From Candidatus Rokuibacteriota bacterium (GTDB lineage: Bacteria > Methylomirabilota > Methylomirabilia > Rokubacteriales > CSP1-6), in NCBI GenBank assembly GCA_003220315.1, contig QHSA01000157.1, positions 1-52,013 of the forward strand: 52,013 nt of DNA. The letters are read 5' to 3'. The translations under genes were made by a program, and so were the position numbers. Under the pieces are notes generated by a model. The model ran no database searches. It was not told the DNA's origin and was given only the letters and a program-made list of their open reading frames with translations. Positions 22,938-32,018 of the stretch are shown piece after piece. The stretch's first letter is position 1. Each line of letters starts with the position of its first letter.

Positions 22938-23170
22938 GTCGATACGAGGTCAACAGTCTCCTGTACCGCCTGAAGAAGGACCGGGTGTTCCGGGCGCGCT
23001 TCAACGCCGACCCCGACGGTGCGCTCGCGGGACTCGACCTCACGGACGGCGAGCGTGCGGCGTTTCGCGCGCGGGACATGGAGCGGATCAACGCGCTCGG
23101 CGGCTACCTCCATCTCGTGATGTCGGTTCCCGGCATGGCGGCGCACGTCACGCACACCGAGCCCGAGTGA
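22934..23170 (+). CDS. Extradiol dioxygenase small subunit (LigA-like)
   Basis: 78 aa. The helical sequence LYRLKKDRVFRARFNADP...LDLTDGERAAFRARD is the LigA fold (PF07746), which caps the LigB active site. The order LigB then LigA is reversed relative to the sphingomonad ligAB operon. Start ATG at 22934 overlaps the LigB stop by four bases. Confidence 0.82.
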   Translation: MSRYEVNSLLYRLKKDRVFRARFNADPDGALAGLDLTDGERAAFRARDMERINALGGYLHLVMSVPGMAAHVTHTEPE

Positions 23171-23220
23171 CCGGAGCGCCGGGGCCGCCTCCTCGCGGTT
23201 TCGGCTCGGCCCGTCGCGCG

Positions 23221-24972
23221 CTACCGCTCGGGCGGGACGACGGGCAGCAGGACGTGTGCCGGCCGCCGGGGGCCGCAGTGAAGCGTGACGGTCTTCCCGA
23301 AGACCTCCGGCGGCCGGTCCCGAGGGTCGTCGTGCAGGAAGGGGCCGACGCCGGTGAAGACCGCGCCGAGCGTCCCGAGCCCCGCCCCGGGACCACCGGG
23401 ATACTCGTAATCGCGCCCGCGCACGGTGAGCCCGATCCGGTAGCCCGCCGGCACCACGATGGAGGTCGGCCAGACCTCGACGTCGAGCTCGTACACCTGC
23501 CCCGGCGTGAGCGGCTGCCTCTCGTCGTGGGTGTGATACGGGCGGTAGGGCAGCGTCAGCTTGGGGTCGAGCTTCCTGTGCGAGGCGCGGAGCCAGCCCT
23601 GCGCGATCGGCGTGTGGGGATCGAGAGCCCCCTGGAAGGTGACCTCCCTCAGATCCGGTGTGAACACGCGGATCACCAGGAAGAGGTCGGCGTCCGTGGT
23701 CTCGGAGGCGACCCAGAGCTTGGCCGCGAGGGGCCCGGTGATCTCCGTCTCGACGTCGAGCGGCGGCGTCAGCAACGTGACCCCGTCGCCGAAGCCCACG
23801 TAGCTCACGCTCGCGTCGCCGGCGAGCGGCTCCGTGACGAGGCTCGCCGCGGCCGGGCTCAGATAGAGCTTCGTCCAGCGCGTGCGGCCGAGCGGCCACT
23901 CGCGCTCGGGCCGCTCGACGAAGCGCTCTCCCGGATGGCGCACCTGGAGCACGACCGGCGGCTGCCGCGTCCATCCGGTGTCCTCGCCCTTGAGGAAGTG
24001 GCCGAAGAACCGCTTCTGCAGGCGGACCCCATAGTCCGTGTAGAAGTGCGTCCAGTGCTCGATGCCGTGCACCTCGAGCCACTTCTCGGGCGAGGCCGCG
24101 CGCACGAACCCTTCGAAGTTACCGCGGGGGTGGAGGCCCTGCCCTCCCCAGTTCGCTGACGACAACAGCGGGACCGTGACCTTCGACCAGTCGGGCAGGC
24201 GCGAGCGCCAGTACTCGGCGCTCGCGAGCGGGTGCGTCCAGCAGTCCTCGTAGAAGTCGCGGCGGTTGGCGCCGAGCTCCTCCTCGCTGAGCGTCACGGG
24301 TCCGGACACCCAGTCGCCGGTCATCCGGCTCCGGTAGCCCCGCGTCCCGCGGCCGTGCTGCACCCGGATGACCTGCGAGGGAAACCACGCCCTCCCGAAG
24401 GTACAGAGGATGCCGCCGTGGTGGCTGAGGTCGCGGTAGTAGTCGGCGGCGCCCTCCCAGACGCAGATCGCGGCGAGGTGCGGCGGCTCCTGGGCCGCCA
24501 CCTGCCACTGGTTCATCGCGTAGTAGGAGATGCCCGAGAGGCCGACCTTGCCGTTGCTCCAGGGCTGCCCGGCCGCCCACTCGATGCAGTCGTAGAGGTC
24601 TTTCGTCTCGCGGGCCGACCAGAGGTCGAGGACGCCGGGGGAGCGGCCGGCGCCACGGGAGTCCACGCGCACGCAGGCGTAGCCATCCGGCACCCACTTC
24701 TCGGGGTCGACCACCTCCCAGTTCGCGTACTTGTTGGTGGAGGCCGCCGCGACGTCGGGGTGCTGCGCGACCATCCGGCGCCACTGATCGGTGTACAAGT
24801 CCTCGAAGTGCAGCCACTTGCCGTACGGGCCGTAGGTCAGGATGACCGGACGCTTGCCGTCCGGGACCGGCCGGTAGACGTCGGCGCGCAGGACGAGGCC
24901 ATCGTCCACGGGGATGGGAACGTCCCAGTCGATACGCATCCCGTCGCGCACCTCGCTCGTCGGATCGCCCAT
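23221..24972 (-). CDS. CocE/NonD-family serine hydrolase (X-Pro dipeptidyl-peptidase S15 fold)
   Basis: 583 aa from the ATG at 24972 with an AAGGAG ribosome site. The alpha/beta-hydrolase core (about 15-330) has the nucleophile Ser149 in GISYYAMNQW and a likely catalytic His in IEHWTHFY. The C-terminal jelly-roll domain is marked by AKLWVASETTDADLF. Members hydrolyse esters or amides such as cocaine, cephalosporin esters or acyl-amino compounds. It converges on the LigA gene, so it is not in that operon, but it may act on related substrates. Confidence 0.87.
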   Translation of the reverse strand: MGDPTSEVRDGMRIDWDVPIPVDDGLVLRADVYRPVPDGKRPVILTYGPYGKWLHFEDLYTDQWRRMVAQHPDVAAASTNKYANWEVVDPEKWVPDGYACVRVDSRGAGRSPGVLDLWSARETKDLYDCIEWAAGQPWSNGKVGLSGISYYAMNQWQVAAQEPPHLAAICVWEGAADYYRDLSHHGGILCTFGRAWFPSQVIRVQHGRGTRGYRSRMTGDWVSGPVTLSEEELGANRRDFYEDCWTHPLASAEYWRSRLPDWSKVTVPLLSSANWGGQGLHPRGNFEGFVRAASPEKWLEVHGIEHWTHFYTDYGVRLQKRFFGHFLKGEDTGWTRQPPVVLQVRHPGERFVERPEREWPLGRTRWTKLYLSPAAASLVTEPLAGDASVSYVGFGDGVTLLTPPLDVETEITGPLAAKLWVASETTDADLFLVIRVFTPDLREVTFQGALDPHTPIAQGWLRASHRKLDPKLTLPYRPYHTHDERQPLTPGQVYELDVEVWPTSIVVPAGYRIGLTVRGRDYEYPGGPGAGLGTLGAVFTGVGPFLHDDPRDRPPEVFGKTVTLHCGPRRPAHVLLPVVPPER

Positions 24973-25216
24973 GTCCGCTCCTTCGCCGGGTCCGGCGCTC
25001 GGCCCTGCCGGCCCGAGCGCCTCGCCCCCCCGCGGTCCTGCCCCCCGGGCGGTCGGCCGGCGGGCGCGATTGTGCCACACGCGTCGAGCTTGGTGGAATC
25101 GGGGGTGTCGTCCGAGAATAGCTAGAGAACGCGTCGGACTAACCGCGGTTCGAGCGCCGGCTGTGCCGGCGCACCGGTTCGCGGGTCAGGCCGCCGCGGA
25201 TGACCGGTGGGGGGTG

Positions 25217-25245
25217 TCGGGGGGGAGCGGCGCCGCTCCCCCCGA
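25217..25245. promoter_or_regulatory. 29-bp near-perfect palindrome before the CHAT-like gene
   Basis: TCG-run of G, then AGCGGCGCCGCT, then run of C-GA; the inner 24 bp (25220-25243) are perfectly self-complementary. It sits 10 bp before the ATG at 25256, inside the 283-bp divergent spacer shared with the CocE-like gene. It could be an operator or an mRNA hairpin blocking the weak GAAGAG ribosome site. Confidence 0.55.
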
Positions 25246-25255
25246 CGTTGAAGAG

Positions 25256-25819
25256 ATGGGCCGGACGAAGAGCCACAAGAAGAACATCGCCTGCCTGGAA
25301 TCGCTCTGGGACGGCAACATCGAGAGCCGCCTGAGCGTCGTCCCCCTCCTCGAGCTCGCGTCGAGGGTCGACGAGATCCGGTTCAGCTACCTGACCTGCA
25401 ATACCGAAGACGAGCTCGAGCACAACCTCGACAAGCTCAAGAACAAGCGCGGCTACGGCATCCTCTACCTCGCATGCCACGGAAAACCCGGGGAGCTGGT
25501 CCTCGACGAATCATCGGTCGACATCGAGAAGCTCGCCGGCTTCATGGGCGACGGGTTCACGAACTGGGTGATCCACTTCGGGAGCTGCTCGACGATCAAG
25601 ATCGAGCACGCCAGGCTCTCACGATTCATCGCCGCGACCCAGGTGTCGATGATCCTCGGCTACCGGCAGGACGTCGCCTGGATCGACAGCGCCGCGATCG
25701 ACCTCCTGCTCTTCGATGGGCTCCAGGACTACAAGGACATGCGCCGGTTCTGGGGCCACTTCAAGCACCGCTACCCGGACCTGATCTCGATCACCGGTCT
25801 ACGGGCGGTGCTCCGCTAG
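25256..25819 (+). CDS. CHAT/caspase-like putative protease
   Basis: 187 aa from the ATG at 25256. The frame is open upstream, but that part is spacer and palindrome. The core reads GYGILYLACHGKPGEL (His75) and, one strand later, WVIHFGSCSTIK (Cys111). A His in xACHG and a Cys in GSC at this spacing are the catalytic dyad of CHAT and caspase-clan proteins. Lys/Asp/Glu content is higher than in its neighbours and the first ten residues are very basic. No effector gene adjoins, so the role (stress, defence or signalling protease) is open. It is transcribed alone, tail to tail with the Gfo/Idh gene. Confidence 0.65.
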   Translation: MGRTKSHKKNIACLESLWDGNIESRLSVVPLLELASRVDEIRFSYLTCNTEDELEHNLDKLKNKRGYGILYLACHGKPGELVLDESSVDIEKLAGFMGDGFTNWVIHFGSCSTIKIEHARLSRFIAATQVSMILGYRQDVAWIDSAAIDLLLFDGLQDYKDMRRFWGHFKHRYPDLISITGLRAVLR

Positions 25820-25851
25820 CCCGGCAGAGCCTCCGCGACCTGTCCGCGATC

Positions 25852-26844
25852 TCAGCTCCCCACGCGAGCCGCGCGACCGGTCTCGATCGACTCGACGATC
25901 GCCTCCAGCACGGCGACGTTGGCCGTCGCCACCTCGCCGCCCACCTCCGGCTGCCCCCTCTCCCGCACGCAGCGCGCGAATTCCGCGAGCTCTTCGACGA
26001 CCGCGTCCACGGGCGTGAGCGACACCTCCGTCCGCTCCGACGCGCCCCGGCGGGCGAGGAAGAGACGCGCGCCATCCGCCTCGCTCCACGCCTGCGCCTC
26101 GGTGCCGTAGAGCGCGATGACCGCGGTCCGGTTCGCGTGAACCCACGAGGTGCCGAGGTAGCCGAGGCCGCCCGACGCGAACTCGAAGAGGATCGAGGTC
26201 GCGTCGTCGATCTGGACGTCGGTGAGGGCCACGCGGCGCGAAAAGGCCATCACGCGGGCGATCGGGCCCAGAAGGTATTGGAACGTGTCCACATGGTGAA
26301 TCCCCAGGTTGGTCATGGCGCCACCAGGCGTCTCCGCGCGATCGGTGCGCCACATGCCCGGCTTGAGGTTGAAGCCGATGTCCGCCGAGAAGTTGCCCTC
26401 GATCTGGGCGACCCGACCCAGGGCCCCCTCGTCGACGAGCCGCTTGAGGGCCCGGCTCGCCGCCTGCCTGCGCCGCTGGTGACCGACGGCGAGGACGACC
26501 CCCGCCCGTCGGCACGCCTCCGTCGCGCGTCGCCCGTCCGCGGTCGTCAGGCTGAACGGCTTGTCCACGAACACGTCCTTACCGTGTCGGGCCGCGGCCA
26601 CGACCTGCTCGGCGTGCAGCGAGTGGGGCGTCGTGATCAGCACGCCCTCCACCGCGGGGTCGGCCAGGACCGCCTCGTAGCTCGCGAGGTCGCGGCAGCC
26701 GTAGGACTGCGCGAAGGTGGCGCGGTTCTCCGGAGAGCGGCCGGTGCAGGCGGCGATCCCGAGACCGGTCCCCCGCCCTGCCGCGTCGGCGAGCACGCGG
26801 CCCCACCACCCCACGCCCACCACGGCCACGCGCACCGGGGTCAT
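25852..26844 (-). CDS. Gfo/Idh/MocA-family NAD(P)-dependent oxidoreductase
   Basis: 330 aa from the ATG at 26844, directly before the Rossmann motif RVAVVGVGWWG. The second family mark, FVDKPFSLT (EKP-type motif with Asp for Glu), follows at about 95. The C-terminal substrate domain begins near GRVAQIEGNFS, with the His pair GIHHVDTFQYLLG. The family oxidises or reduces sugars and other carbonyl compounds; the substrate is unknown. Its start faces the plus-strand amidohydrolase. Confidence 0.87.
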   Translation of the reverse strand: MTPVRVAVVGVGWWGRVLADAAGRGTGLGIAACTGRSPENRATFAQSYGCRDLASYEAVLADPAVEGVLITTPHSLHAEQVVAAARHGKDVFVDKPFSLTTADGRRATEACRRAGVVLAVGHQRRRQAASRALKRLVDEGALGRVAQIEGNFSADIGFNLKPGMWRTDRAETPGGAMTNLGIHHVDTFQYLLGPIARVMAFSRRVALTDVQIDDATSILFEFASGGLGYLGTSWVHANRTAVIALYGTEAQAWSEADGARLFLARRGASERTEVSLTPVDAVVEELAEFARCVRERGQPEVGGEVATANVAVLEAIVESIETGRAARVGS

Positions 26845-26973
26845 ACGGCCTCGCAGCGCGACCTTACTCGAGCGTCGGAGCCGGCGCAAGTCGGTCGGGT
26901 CGGCCTTGACTCCGGCCCCGAGGCGAACTAGCGTTCAGGCGACGCGCACGTCGCGCTGACCAGGAGGTGCCCC

Positions 26974-28461
26974 GTGAGCGGCAACGGTCATTCGAGCCCG
27001 GCCGAGCTCCGCGCCCGTCTGAGCCATCCCATCATCGACGCCGACGGCCACTGGCTCGAGTACGGGCCCGTCGTCACCGAGCAGCTCCGGCGCATCGGCG
27101 GCGACCGCGCCGCCGAGGGCTTCCGGTCGATCGGCAAGCAGGTGCGCGCGGCGCTCTCGACCTCGGTCGCCGAGCGGAGACGGCGCCGACTCCAGCAGGA
27201 GGCGTTCTGGTCGTCGCCCGAGAAGAACACGCGCGACCGGGCGACGGGCCTGCTGCCGCGGCTCCTCTACGAGCGCCTGGACGAGCTCGGCCTGGACTTC
27301 GCGGTGCTCTATCCCACCGCCGGCCTCCGCGTCCCGCGTATCGCCGATGACGAGACGCGCCGGGCCACCTGTCGCGCGTTCAACGTCCTCACCGCCGACG
27401 CCTTCCGTGACTTCGCCGACCGGATCACGCCCGCCGCCTGCATCCCCGTGCACACGCCCGAGGAAGCCATCGAGGAGCTCGAGCACTGCACGCGTCAGCT
27501 CGGCTTCAAGGTCGCGATGTTCGGCAGCCTGGTCGCGCGCCCGGTGGACGCGATCGCCATCGCCGACGCCGAGGCCGCCCGCTTCGTCGCGTGGTACGAC
27601 ACGCTCGGCCTCGACAGCGAGTACGATTACGACCCGCTCTGGGCGAGGTGCGCGGAGCTCGGCGTCGCGCCGACCTTCCACACGGGCGCGCGCCGGCAGG
27701 GGCTCCGCCTGTCACCGACGAACTTCACCTACAACCACATCGGCCACTTCGCCGCCGCCGGCCACGCGGTCTGTAAGGCGCTGTTCCTCGGCGGGGTGAC
27801 GCGACGCTTCCCCGCCCTGCGGTTCGCCTTCCTCGAGGGCGGCGTGGGCTGGGGCTGCATGCTGTACGCCGATCTCATCGGCCACTGGGAGAAGCGCAAC
27901 CGCCGGGCGCTCGAGCACACCGATCCCCGCTCGCTCGATCGCGACGTGCTCATGGGGCTCGTGAGGACGTACGGGAACGAGGAGGTTGCGGCGGCGCTTC
28001 GCCAGCGGGACGGCTGGCCCGACCCCGAGGCCGTCCACGCGACCGGCGGCCTCGACGACCTCGACGACTATGCCGCGTGCCGGATCGAGCGCCGGGAGGA
28101 CCTGCGCGACCTCTTCGTGCCGCGCTTCTACTTCGGCTGCGAGGCTGACGACCCGATCAACGCCTGGGCGTTCGACCGCCGCGTCAATCCGTGCGGCGCA
28201 CGGCTCAACGCGCTCTTCGGCTCCGACATCGGCCACTTCGACGTGCCCGACATGACGGACGTCCTCCCCGAGGCCTACGAGCTCGTCGAGCACGGGCTCG
28301 TCACGCCCGAGGACTTCCGCGACTTCACCTTCGCCAACGCCGTGCGGCTGTGGGGCACGGGCAATCCCGGGTTCTTCCGTGGCACGGTCGTCGAGAAGGC
28401 GGCCGCGGCGGTGCTCGCTCAGGCGCCGGCCGTCTCCTGCGCGAGGCCGACGACCTCGTAG
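26974..28461 (+). CDS. Amidohydrolase-2 family protein
   Basis: 495 aa from a GTG at 26974 with an excellent AGGAGGTG ribosome site. The first metal strand is PIIDADGHWLEY (Asp22, Asp24, His26), and later elements include LGFKVAMFGS, FHTGARRQG, FAFLEGGVGW and the C-terminal SDIGHFDVPDM with its conserved Asp. This architecture belongs to the ACMSD/2-hydroxy-aromatic hydrolase-decarboxylase branch. No signal peptide is visible, so it is cytoplasmic. Its last 43 bp overlap the 3' end of the REC-cyclase gene on the opposite strand. Confidence 0.86.
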   Translation: MSGNGHSSPAELRARLSHPIIDADGHWLEYGPVVTEQLRRIGGDRAAEGFRSIGKQVRAALSTSVAERRRRRLQQEAFWSSPEKNTRDRATGLLPRLLYERLDELGLDFAVLYPTAGLRVPRIADDETRRATCRAFNVLTADAFRDFADRITPAACIPVHTPEEAIEELEHCTRQLGFKVAMFGSLVARPVDAIAIADAEAARFVAWYDTLGLDSEYDYDPLWARCAELGVAPTFHTGARRQGLRLSPTNFTYNHIGHFAAAGHAVCKALFLGGVTRRFPALRFAFLEGGVGWGCMLYADLIGHWEKRNRRALEHTDPRSLDRDVLMGLVRTYGNEEVAAALRQRDGWPDPEAVHATGGLDDLDDYAACRIERREDLRDLFVPRFYFGCEADDPINAWAFDRRVNPCGARLNALFGSDIGHFDVPDMTDVLPEAYELVEHGLVTPEDFRDFTFANAVRLWGTGNPGFFRGTVVEKAAAAVLAQAPAVSCARPTTS

Positions 28462-29549
28462 GCGACGACCGGGCGGTGGAACCCCTTGAGCTGAAGCGGA
28501 CCGACCTCTCTGGCCCGCACCAGGTCGGCCACTGCGGCGTAGACTCGCTGACTGACGAGGATCTGATTGGGGGACGCCTCGGTGCACAGGCGCGCGGCGA
28601 GGTTGGTCACGCTCCCGATGGCGGCGTAGTCCGACCGTCCCTCGAAGCCGATCGCGCCGATCGTCGCATATCCCTTCGCGATCCCGACGCTGAAGTCGAG
28701 TTCGTGGCCCTGCCGACGCCATTCGGCGCTGAGCGCCCGCACCCGGGCGCGCATCGCCTCCGCCATGCGCACCGAGCGCTCGTCCGGGTTCGAGACGGGC
28801 ACCGGGTCGTTGAAGAAGACCATCATGCCATCGCCGGCGAAGCGCTCGAGCGTGCCCTCGTGCTCCAGGACGAGGCGCCCCATCTCGGCATGGTAGGCGC
28901 GGAGCACGTCCGAGACCTCTTCGGGCTCGGCCGTCTCCGCAAAGGCGGTGAAGCCCCGCAGATCGAGGAAGACGACGCTAATCTCGCGTCGGTGCGGTCG
29001 AAGCGGATCCGCGGCGCCACCGGCGAGGATGGCGTCCGCCAGCTGTGGTGAGAAGAAGCGCTTCAGCCGGCTCACCCGCGCTAGCTCGGTCACCTGCTCG
29101 GCCACCCGCCGCTCGAGCGTCGCATTCCAGCGGGCGATCTCCTCGGCCTGAGCCGCGACCGTGTCGTGGAGGGCCTTGATCCGGAGCATCGAGCGGACCC
29201 GGGCGCAGAGGGCGGCGTGGTCCACCGGCTTGGTGAGGTACTCGTCGGCACCGGCCTCGAGCCCCGTGACGACGTCCTTCGCGTCGGTCATCACGGTCAC
29301 GAGGATGATCGGCGTGAAGGGAAGATCCCGCATCGCCTTCAACCGCCGGCACGCCTCGATGCCGTCGAGCTTCGGCATCATGACATCGAGGAGGATCAGG
29401 TCGGGCCCCGTCGCGCGCGCGACTGTGAGGGCCTCCTCACCGTCACCGGCGGTGACGACGTCGTAGCCCTCGCCCGCGAGGCGCGCGCGAACGACCCGGA
29501 CGTTGCTCGGGTTGTCGTCGACGACCAGGACGCGCGGCGGAGTCCTCAC
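28419..29549 (-). CDS. Response regulator with class III adenylate/guanylate cyclase output
   Basis: 376 aa from a GTG at 29549, 8 bp after the stop of the preceding gene. Residues 5-122 are a receiver with acidic pair Asp11-Asp12, phospho-acceptor Asp55 and Lys107. A helical linker (about 128-165) leads into FSPQLADAIL and a cyclase homology domain (about 188-370), with metal Asp196 (FLDLRGFTAF), Asp240 (FAGDGMMVFFND) and the AIGSVTNLAARL segment. Phosphorylation would switch synthesis of a cyclic nucleotide in the cytoplasm. It is the last gene of the cupredoxin-kinase-regulator operon. Confidence 0.88.
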   Translation of the reverse strand: MRTPPRVLVVDDNPSNVRVVRARLAGEGYDVVTAGDGEEALTVARATGPDLILLDVMMPKLDGIEACRRLKAMRDLPFTPIILVTVMTDAKDVVTGLEAGADEYLTKPVDHAALCARVRSMLRIKALHDTVAAQAEEIARWNATLERRVAEQVTELARVSRLKRFFSPQLADAILAGGAADPLRPHRREISVVFLDLRGFTAFAETAEPEEVSDVLRAYHAEMGRLVLEHEGTLERFAGDGMMVFFNDPVPVSNPDERSVRMAEAMRARVRALSAEWRRQGHELDFSVGIAKGYATIGAIGFEGRSDYAAIGSVTNLAARLCTEASPNQILVSQRVYAAVADLVRAREVGPLQLKGFHRPVVAYEVVGLAQETAGA

Positions 29550-29557
29550 CCAGATGC

Positions 29558-29995
29558 CTAGCGGGTGACGGTGATCTTTTTGGAGCTCTCCCAGGCGGCC
29601 GAGTGCGTGGGCTCGGCCAGCGCGCGCAGCGTGCCGCCCTCGTCGAGCGCGATGGTGAAGGTGGCCTTCGGGTAGGAGAACACCGGGTGCAGGTAGACGC
29701 GCGCGATCTCCGTGCCGTCCTTGTAGAGCGCGATGTATCGGACGAAGTGCTCTTGCAGCGAGGGGTGCACGGAGCCCGCGCCCACCGTCACCGTGACGTC
29801 GAACCACTGTCCCCGCTTCACAGAGTCCGGCGCCTCGATCTTGGGCGTGTGCTTCTCGTCGTACGATCTGCGCACCTCACGGTACTCCGGCGTGAACTGA
29901 TCGGCCTGCACCTGCGCGCCCACCCGGGTGGTGCCAGCCGTGAGGGTGAGGACGGCCAGGACGGCCACGACGCCCGATGTGCTCCCGTGTCTCAT
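29558..29995 (-). CDS. Periplasmic superoxide reductase-fold (desulfoferrodoxin class II-like) protein lacking the Cys ligand
   Basis: 145 aa with a Sec signal peptide (MRHGSTSGVVAVLAVL..., cleavage near VGAQ). The rest matches the SOR domain: DEKHTPKIEAP (His49), SVHPSLQEHFVRYIALYKDG (His77, His83), HPVFSYPKATFTI and LRALAEPTHSAAWES (His131). Superoxide reductases bind iron with four His plus one Cys in a CNxH motif. Here the four His remain but the Cys position reads Glu-Pro, so normal superoxide reductase chemistry is unlikely. SoxZ/SoxY-like carriers are a remoter alternative. It lies between the response regulator and the REC-cyclase gene, suggesting a sensing or metal-binding role in that signalling unit. 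Confidence 0.75.
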   Translation of the reverse strand: MRHGSTSGVVAVLAVLTLTAGTTRVGAQVQADQFTPEYREVRRSYDEKHTPKIEAPDSVKRGQWFDVTVTVGAGSVHPSLQEHFVRYIALYKDGTEIARVYLHPVFSYPKATFTIALDEGGTLRALAEPTHSAAWESSKKITVTR

Positions 29996-30012
29996 CGCGT
30001 ATCCCTCCGCCG

Positions 30013-30387
30013 TCAGTTCTCCGGAAGAAGCTTGCGGATCAGCGCCAGCAAGTCGCGCGGGCTGTACGGCTTGGCCAGGTAGGCCGAGGCGCCCGCGTCC
30101 AGAGCGCGCTGGCCGTCACCGCTCAGCGCAAACGACGTCACCACCACGAGCGGAATGTGCGCCGTGCGCGGATCGGCGCGTAGCCGGCGCGTCGCGTCGA
30201 GCCCCGACAGCTTCGGGAGCTGGACGTCCATGAGGATGAGATCGGGCAGCTCGCGCTGCGCCATGGTGACCCCCTCCTCGCCGTCCATCGCCTCCAGGAG
30301 CCGGTACGACGTCCGGCTCAGCAGCTGCCTCACGATCTTCCGGTTGTACTCGTTGTCCTCGACGTAGAGCACCCTCCGGTCGCTCAT
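30013..30387 (-). CDS. Single-domain response regulator
   Basis: 124 aa, receiver domain only. Glu10-Asp11, Asp54 ([10 protein letters not shown]), the switch Thr/Ser near VVTSF and a Lys in AKPYSPRDL are all in place. Its start overlaps the end of the kinase gene by 4 bp (ATGA), so it is the likely direct partner of that kinase. It has no output domain and may relay phosphate to the REC-cyclase protein encoded two genes downstream. Confidence 0.9.
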   Translation of the reverse strand: MSDRRVLYVEDNEYNRKIVRQLLSRTSYRLLEAMDGEEGVTMAQRELPDLILMDVQLPKLSGLDATRRLRADPRTAHIPLVVVTSFALSGDGQRALDAGASAYLAKPYSPRDLLALIRKLLPEN

Positions 30388-32000
30388 GCGCGCCCTCCGT
30401 CCGCGTGCAGGGGCACCGTGAAGAAGAAGGTCGACCCCTTGCCGAGCTCACTCTCGACCCAGATCCGCCCGCCGTGCATCTCGACGAGTCGCTTCGTGAT
30501 GCTGAGCCCGAGTCCGGTCCCGCCGTATTCGCGGGTGATCGCGGCGTCGACCTGGCGGAACTCGGCGAAGACGTTTTCCACCTCGTCCTTGGGGATCCCG
30601 ATCCCGGTATCGGCCACGCGGTACACCAGCCACTCGCCGTCGAGCCGCACGTCCATGTCCACCCGGCCGCGGCGGGTGAACTTGAGCGCGTTGCCGGCGA
30701 GGTTCATGAGGCACTGGGTGATTCGCGTGCCGTCGCCCTGGGCCAGCGGGATGTCGGGCGACACGGTCGCGGTAAACGCCAGCCCCTTCTCGCGGGCGAG
30801 CGAGCGCAGAGAGGCGTGGACGACGACGACGATCTCCTGGACCGAGTACTCGCCGCCGGCGAGCTCGAGTCGCCCCGCCTCGATCTTCGACAGGTCGAGC
30901 ACGTCGTTGATGAGACGCAGCAGGTGGCGGCCATTCGTCTGGATATCGGTGAGCGGCTCGCGAAGGGCGGCCGGCACCTCGCCGTACAGCTCGTCGAGTA
31001 TGAGCTCGGTGAACCCGAGGATCGCGTTGAGGGGCGTGCGCAGCTCGTGGCTCATGTTCGCGAGGAATTCCGACTTGGCTCGACTCGCCTGCGACAGGCG
31101 ATCGTTGAGGCCGCGGAGCGCCTCCGCCGCCACTCGCTGCTCGTCGTCGAGTCGGCGTAGCTCACGGCTCATCCAGTTCATATGCTCGGCGAGCGCGCCG
31201 AAGTCGTCGCGGTTCGGCACGACAATCGTCCCCCCGAACCGTCCCTCGGCCACCTCGCTCAGGAAGCCGTGCGCCGCCCGCACCGGCAAGATGAACGACC
31301 ATGAGATCACGAAGCCACCGAGCAGCGCCAACACGATCGAGACGGCGGCGAAGCCGGCCATCAGCCGCAGCGAGTGACGGTTGGCGGCCTCGATGCCGGC
31401 CCGGAGGCTGGCCATGCGCGTCTCCTCGGCGGCGACGAGCTGGCCCACGAGCCCGTCGATCCTCCGGTAGATCGGCTCCTCGCGTGTCCGGAGGGCCGTC
31501 AGCGCGTCCGCCATACGCCCGTCGCGGACGGCGTTGGCGATGTCGGCGACGACCGCCATCGCGTCGTCCTGCGCCACCCGGATGTCCTGGATGAGCGCGC
31601 GCTCCTCGGCGGGCGCCGCCGTCTCGAGGCGGGCGAGCGTGTCGTTGAAGCGGTTGTTCTCGCGCAGGATTCGACCCACGGTGTCGTCGTCTCGGGCGAG
31701 GAGGGCCATGGCCGTGAAGTGCATCTGCATCGCGAGCGCGTGCTCGATCTGCCGCGACCACCCCACGCGCTCGTGGGCCTGATCGAGGAGACGTGTCTGG
31801 CGCGCGGCGCTGGCGACGGTCTGGAGGCTCACGACGCCCATCGCGATGAAGAGGAGGGTGATGAGGAGGAAGGCCGCGAGGAGCTTGACGTGGACAGACG
31901 CGCGCACCCGCGCCACGGCCCGCACGAGCGCGCCGATCGGCGAGGCAAGCAGCGCCGTCACCAGCGGCGGTATTCGCTCGAGGGCCGACGCGCGGTCCAT
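30384..32000 (-). CDS. Membrane sensor histidine kinase
   Basis: 538 aa. Transmembrane helix 1 is at about 38-60 ([17 protein letters not shown]), followed by a periplasmic four-helix-bundle sensor (about 61-212, with a Met/His-containing stretch [14 protein letters not shown]). Helix 2 is at about 213-237, then HAMP (about 238-290), the dimerisation domain with His318 ([15 protein letters not shown]) and an HATPase domain ending [18 protein letters not shown]. It would sense an envelope signal and pass phosphate to the adjacent receiver. It lies 18 bp downstream of the cupredoxin-like gene. Confidence 0.9.
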   Translation of the reverse strand: MDRASALERIPPLVTALLASPIGALVRAVARVRASVHVKLLAAFLLITLLFIAMGVVSLQTVASAARQTRLLDQAHERVGWSRQIEHALAMQMHFTAMALLARDDDTVGRILRENNRFNDTLARLETAAPAEERALIQDIRVAQDDAMAVVADIANAVRDGRMADALTALRTREEPIYRRIDGLVGQLVAAEETRMASLRAGIEAANRHSLRLMAGFAAVSIVLALLGGFVISWSFILPVRAAHGFLSEVAEGRFGGTIVVPNRDDFGALAEHMNWMSRELRRLDDEQRVAAEALRGLNDRLSQASRAKSEFLANMSHELRTPLNAILGFTELILDELYGEVPAALREPLTDIQTNGRHLLRLINDVLDLSKIEAGRLELAGGEYSVQEIVVVVHASLRSLAREKGLAFTATVSPDIPLAQGDGTRITQCLMNLAGNALKFTRRGRVDMDVRLDGEWLVYRVADTGIGIPKDEVENVFAEFRQVDAAITREYGGTGLGLSITKRLVEMHGGRIWVESELGKGSTFFFTVPLHADGGRA

Positions 32001-32018
32001 GGCGACCCTCCCGCGAGG

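Noticed and set aside
25474-26931. 485-codon plus-strand open frame
   Set aside because: Overlaps the CHAT-like gene and the antisense of the Gfo/Idh gene; low-complexity Arg/Ala/Pro content.
29558-29995. Calling the periplasmic protein an active superoxide reductase
   Set aside because: The essential Cys ligand is absent even though the His ligands remain.
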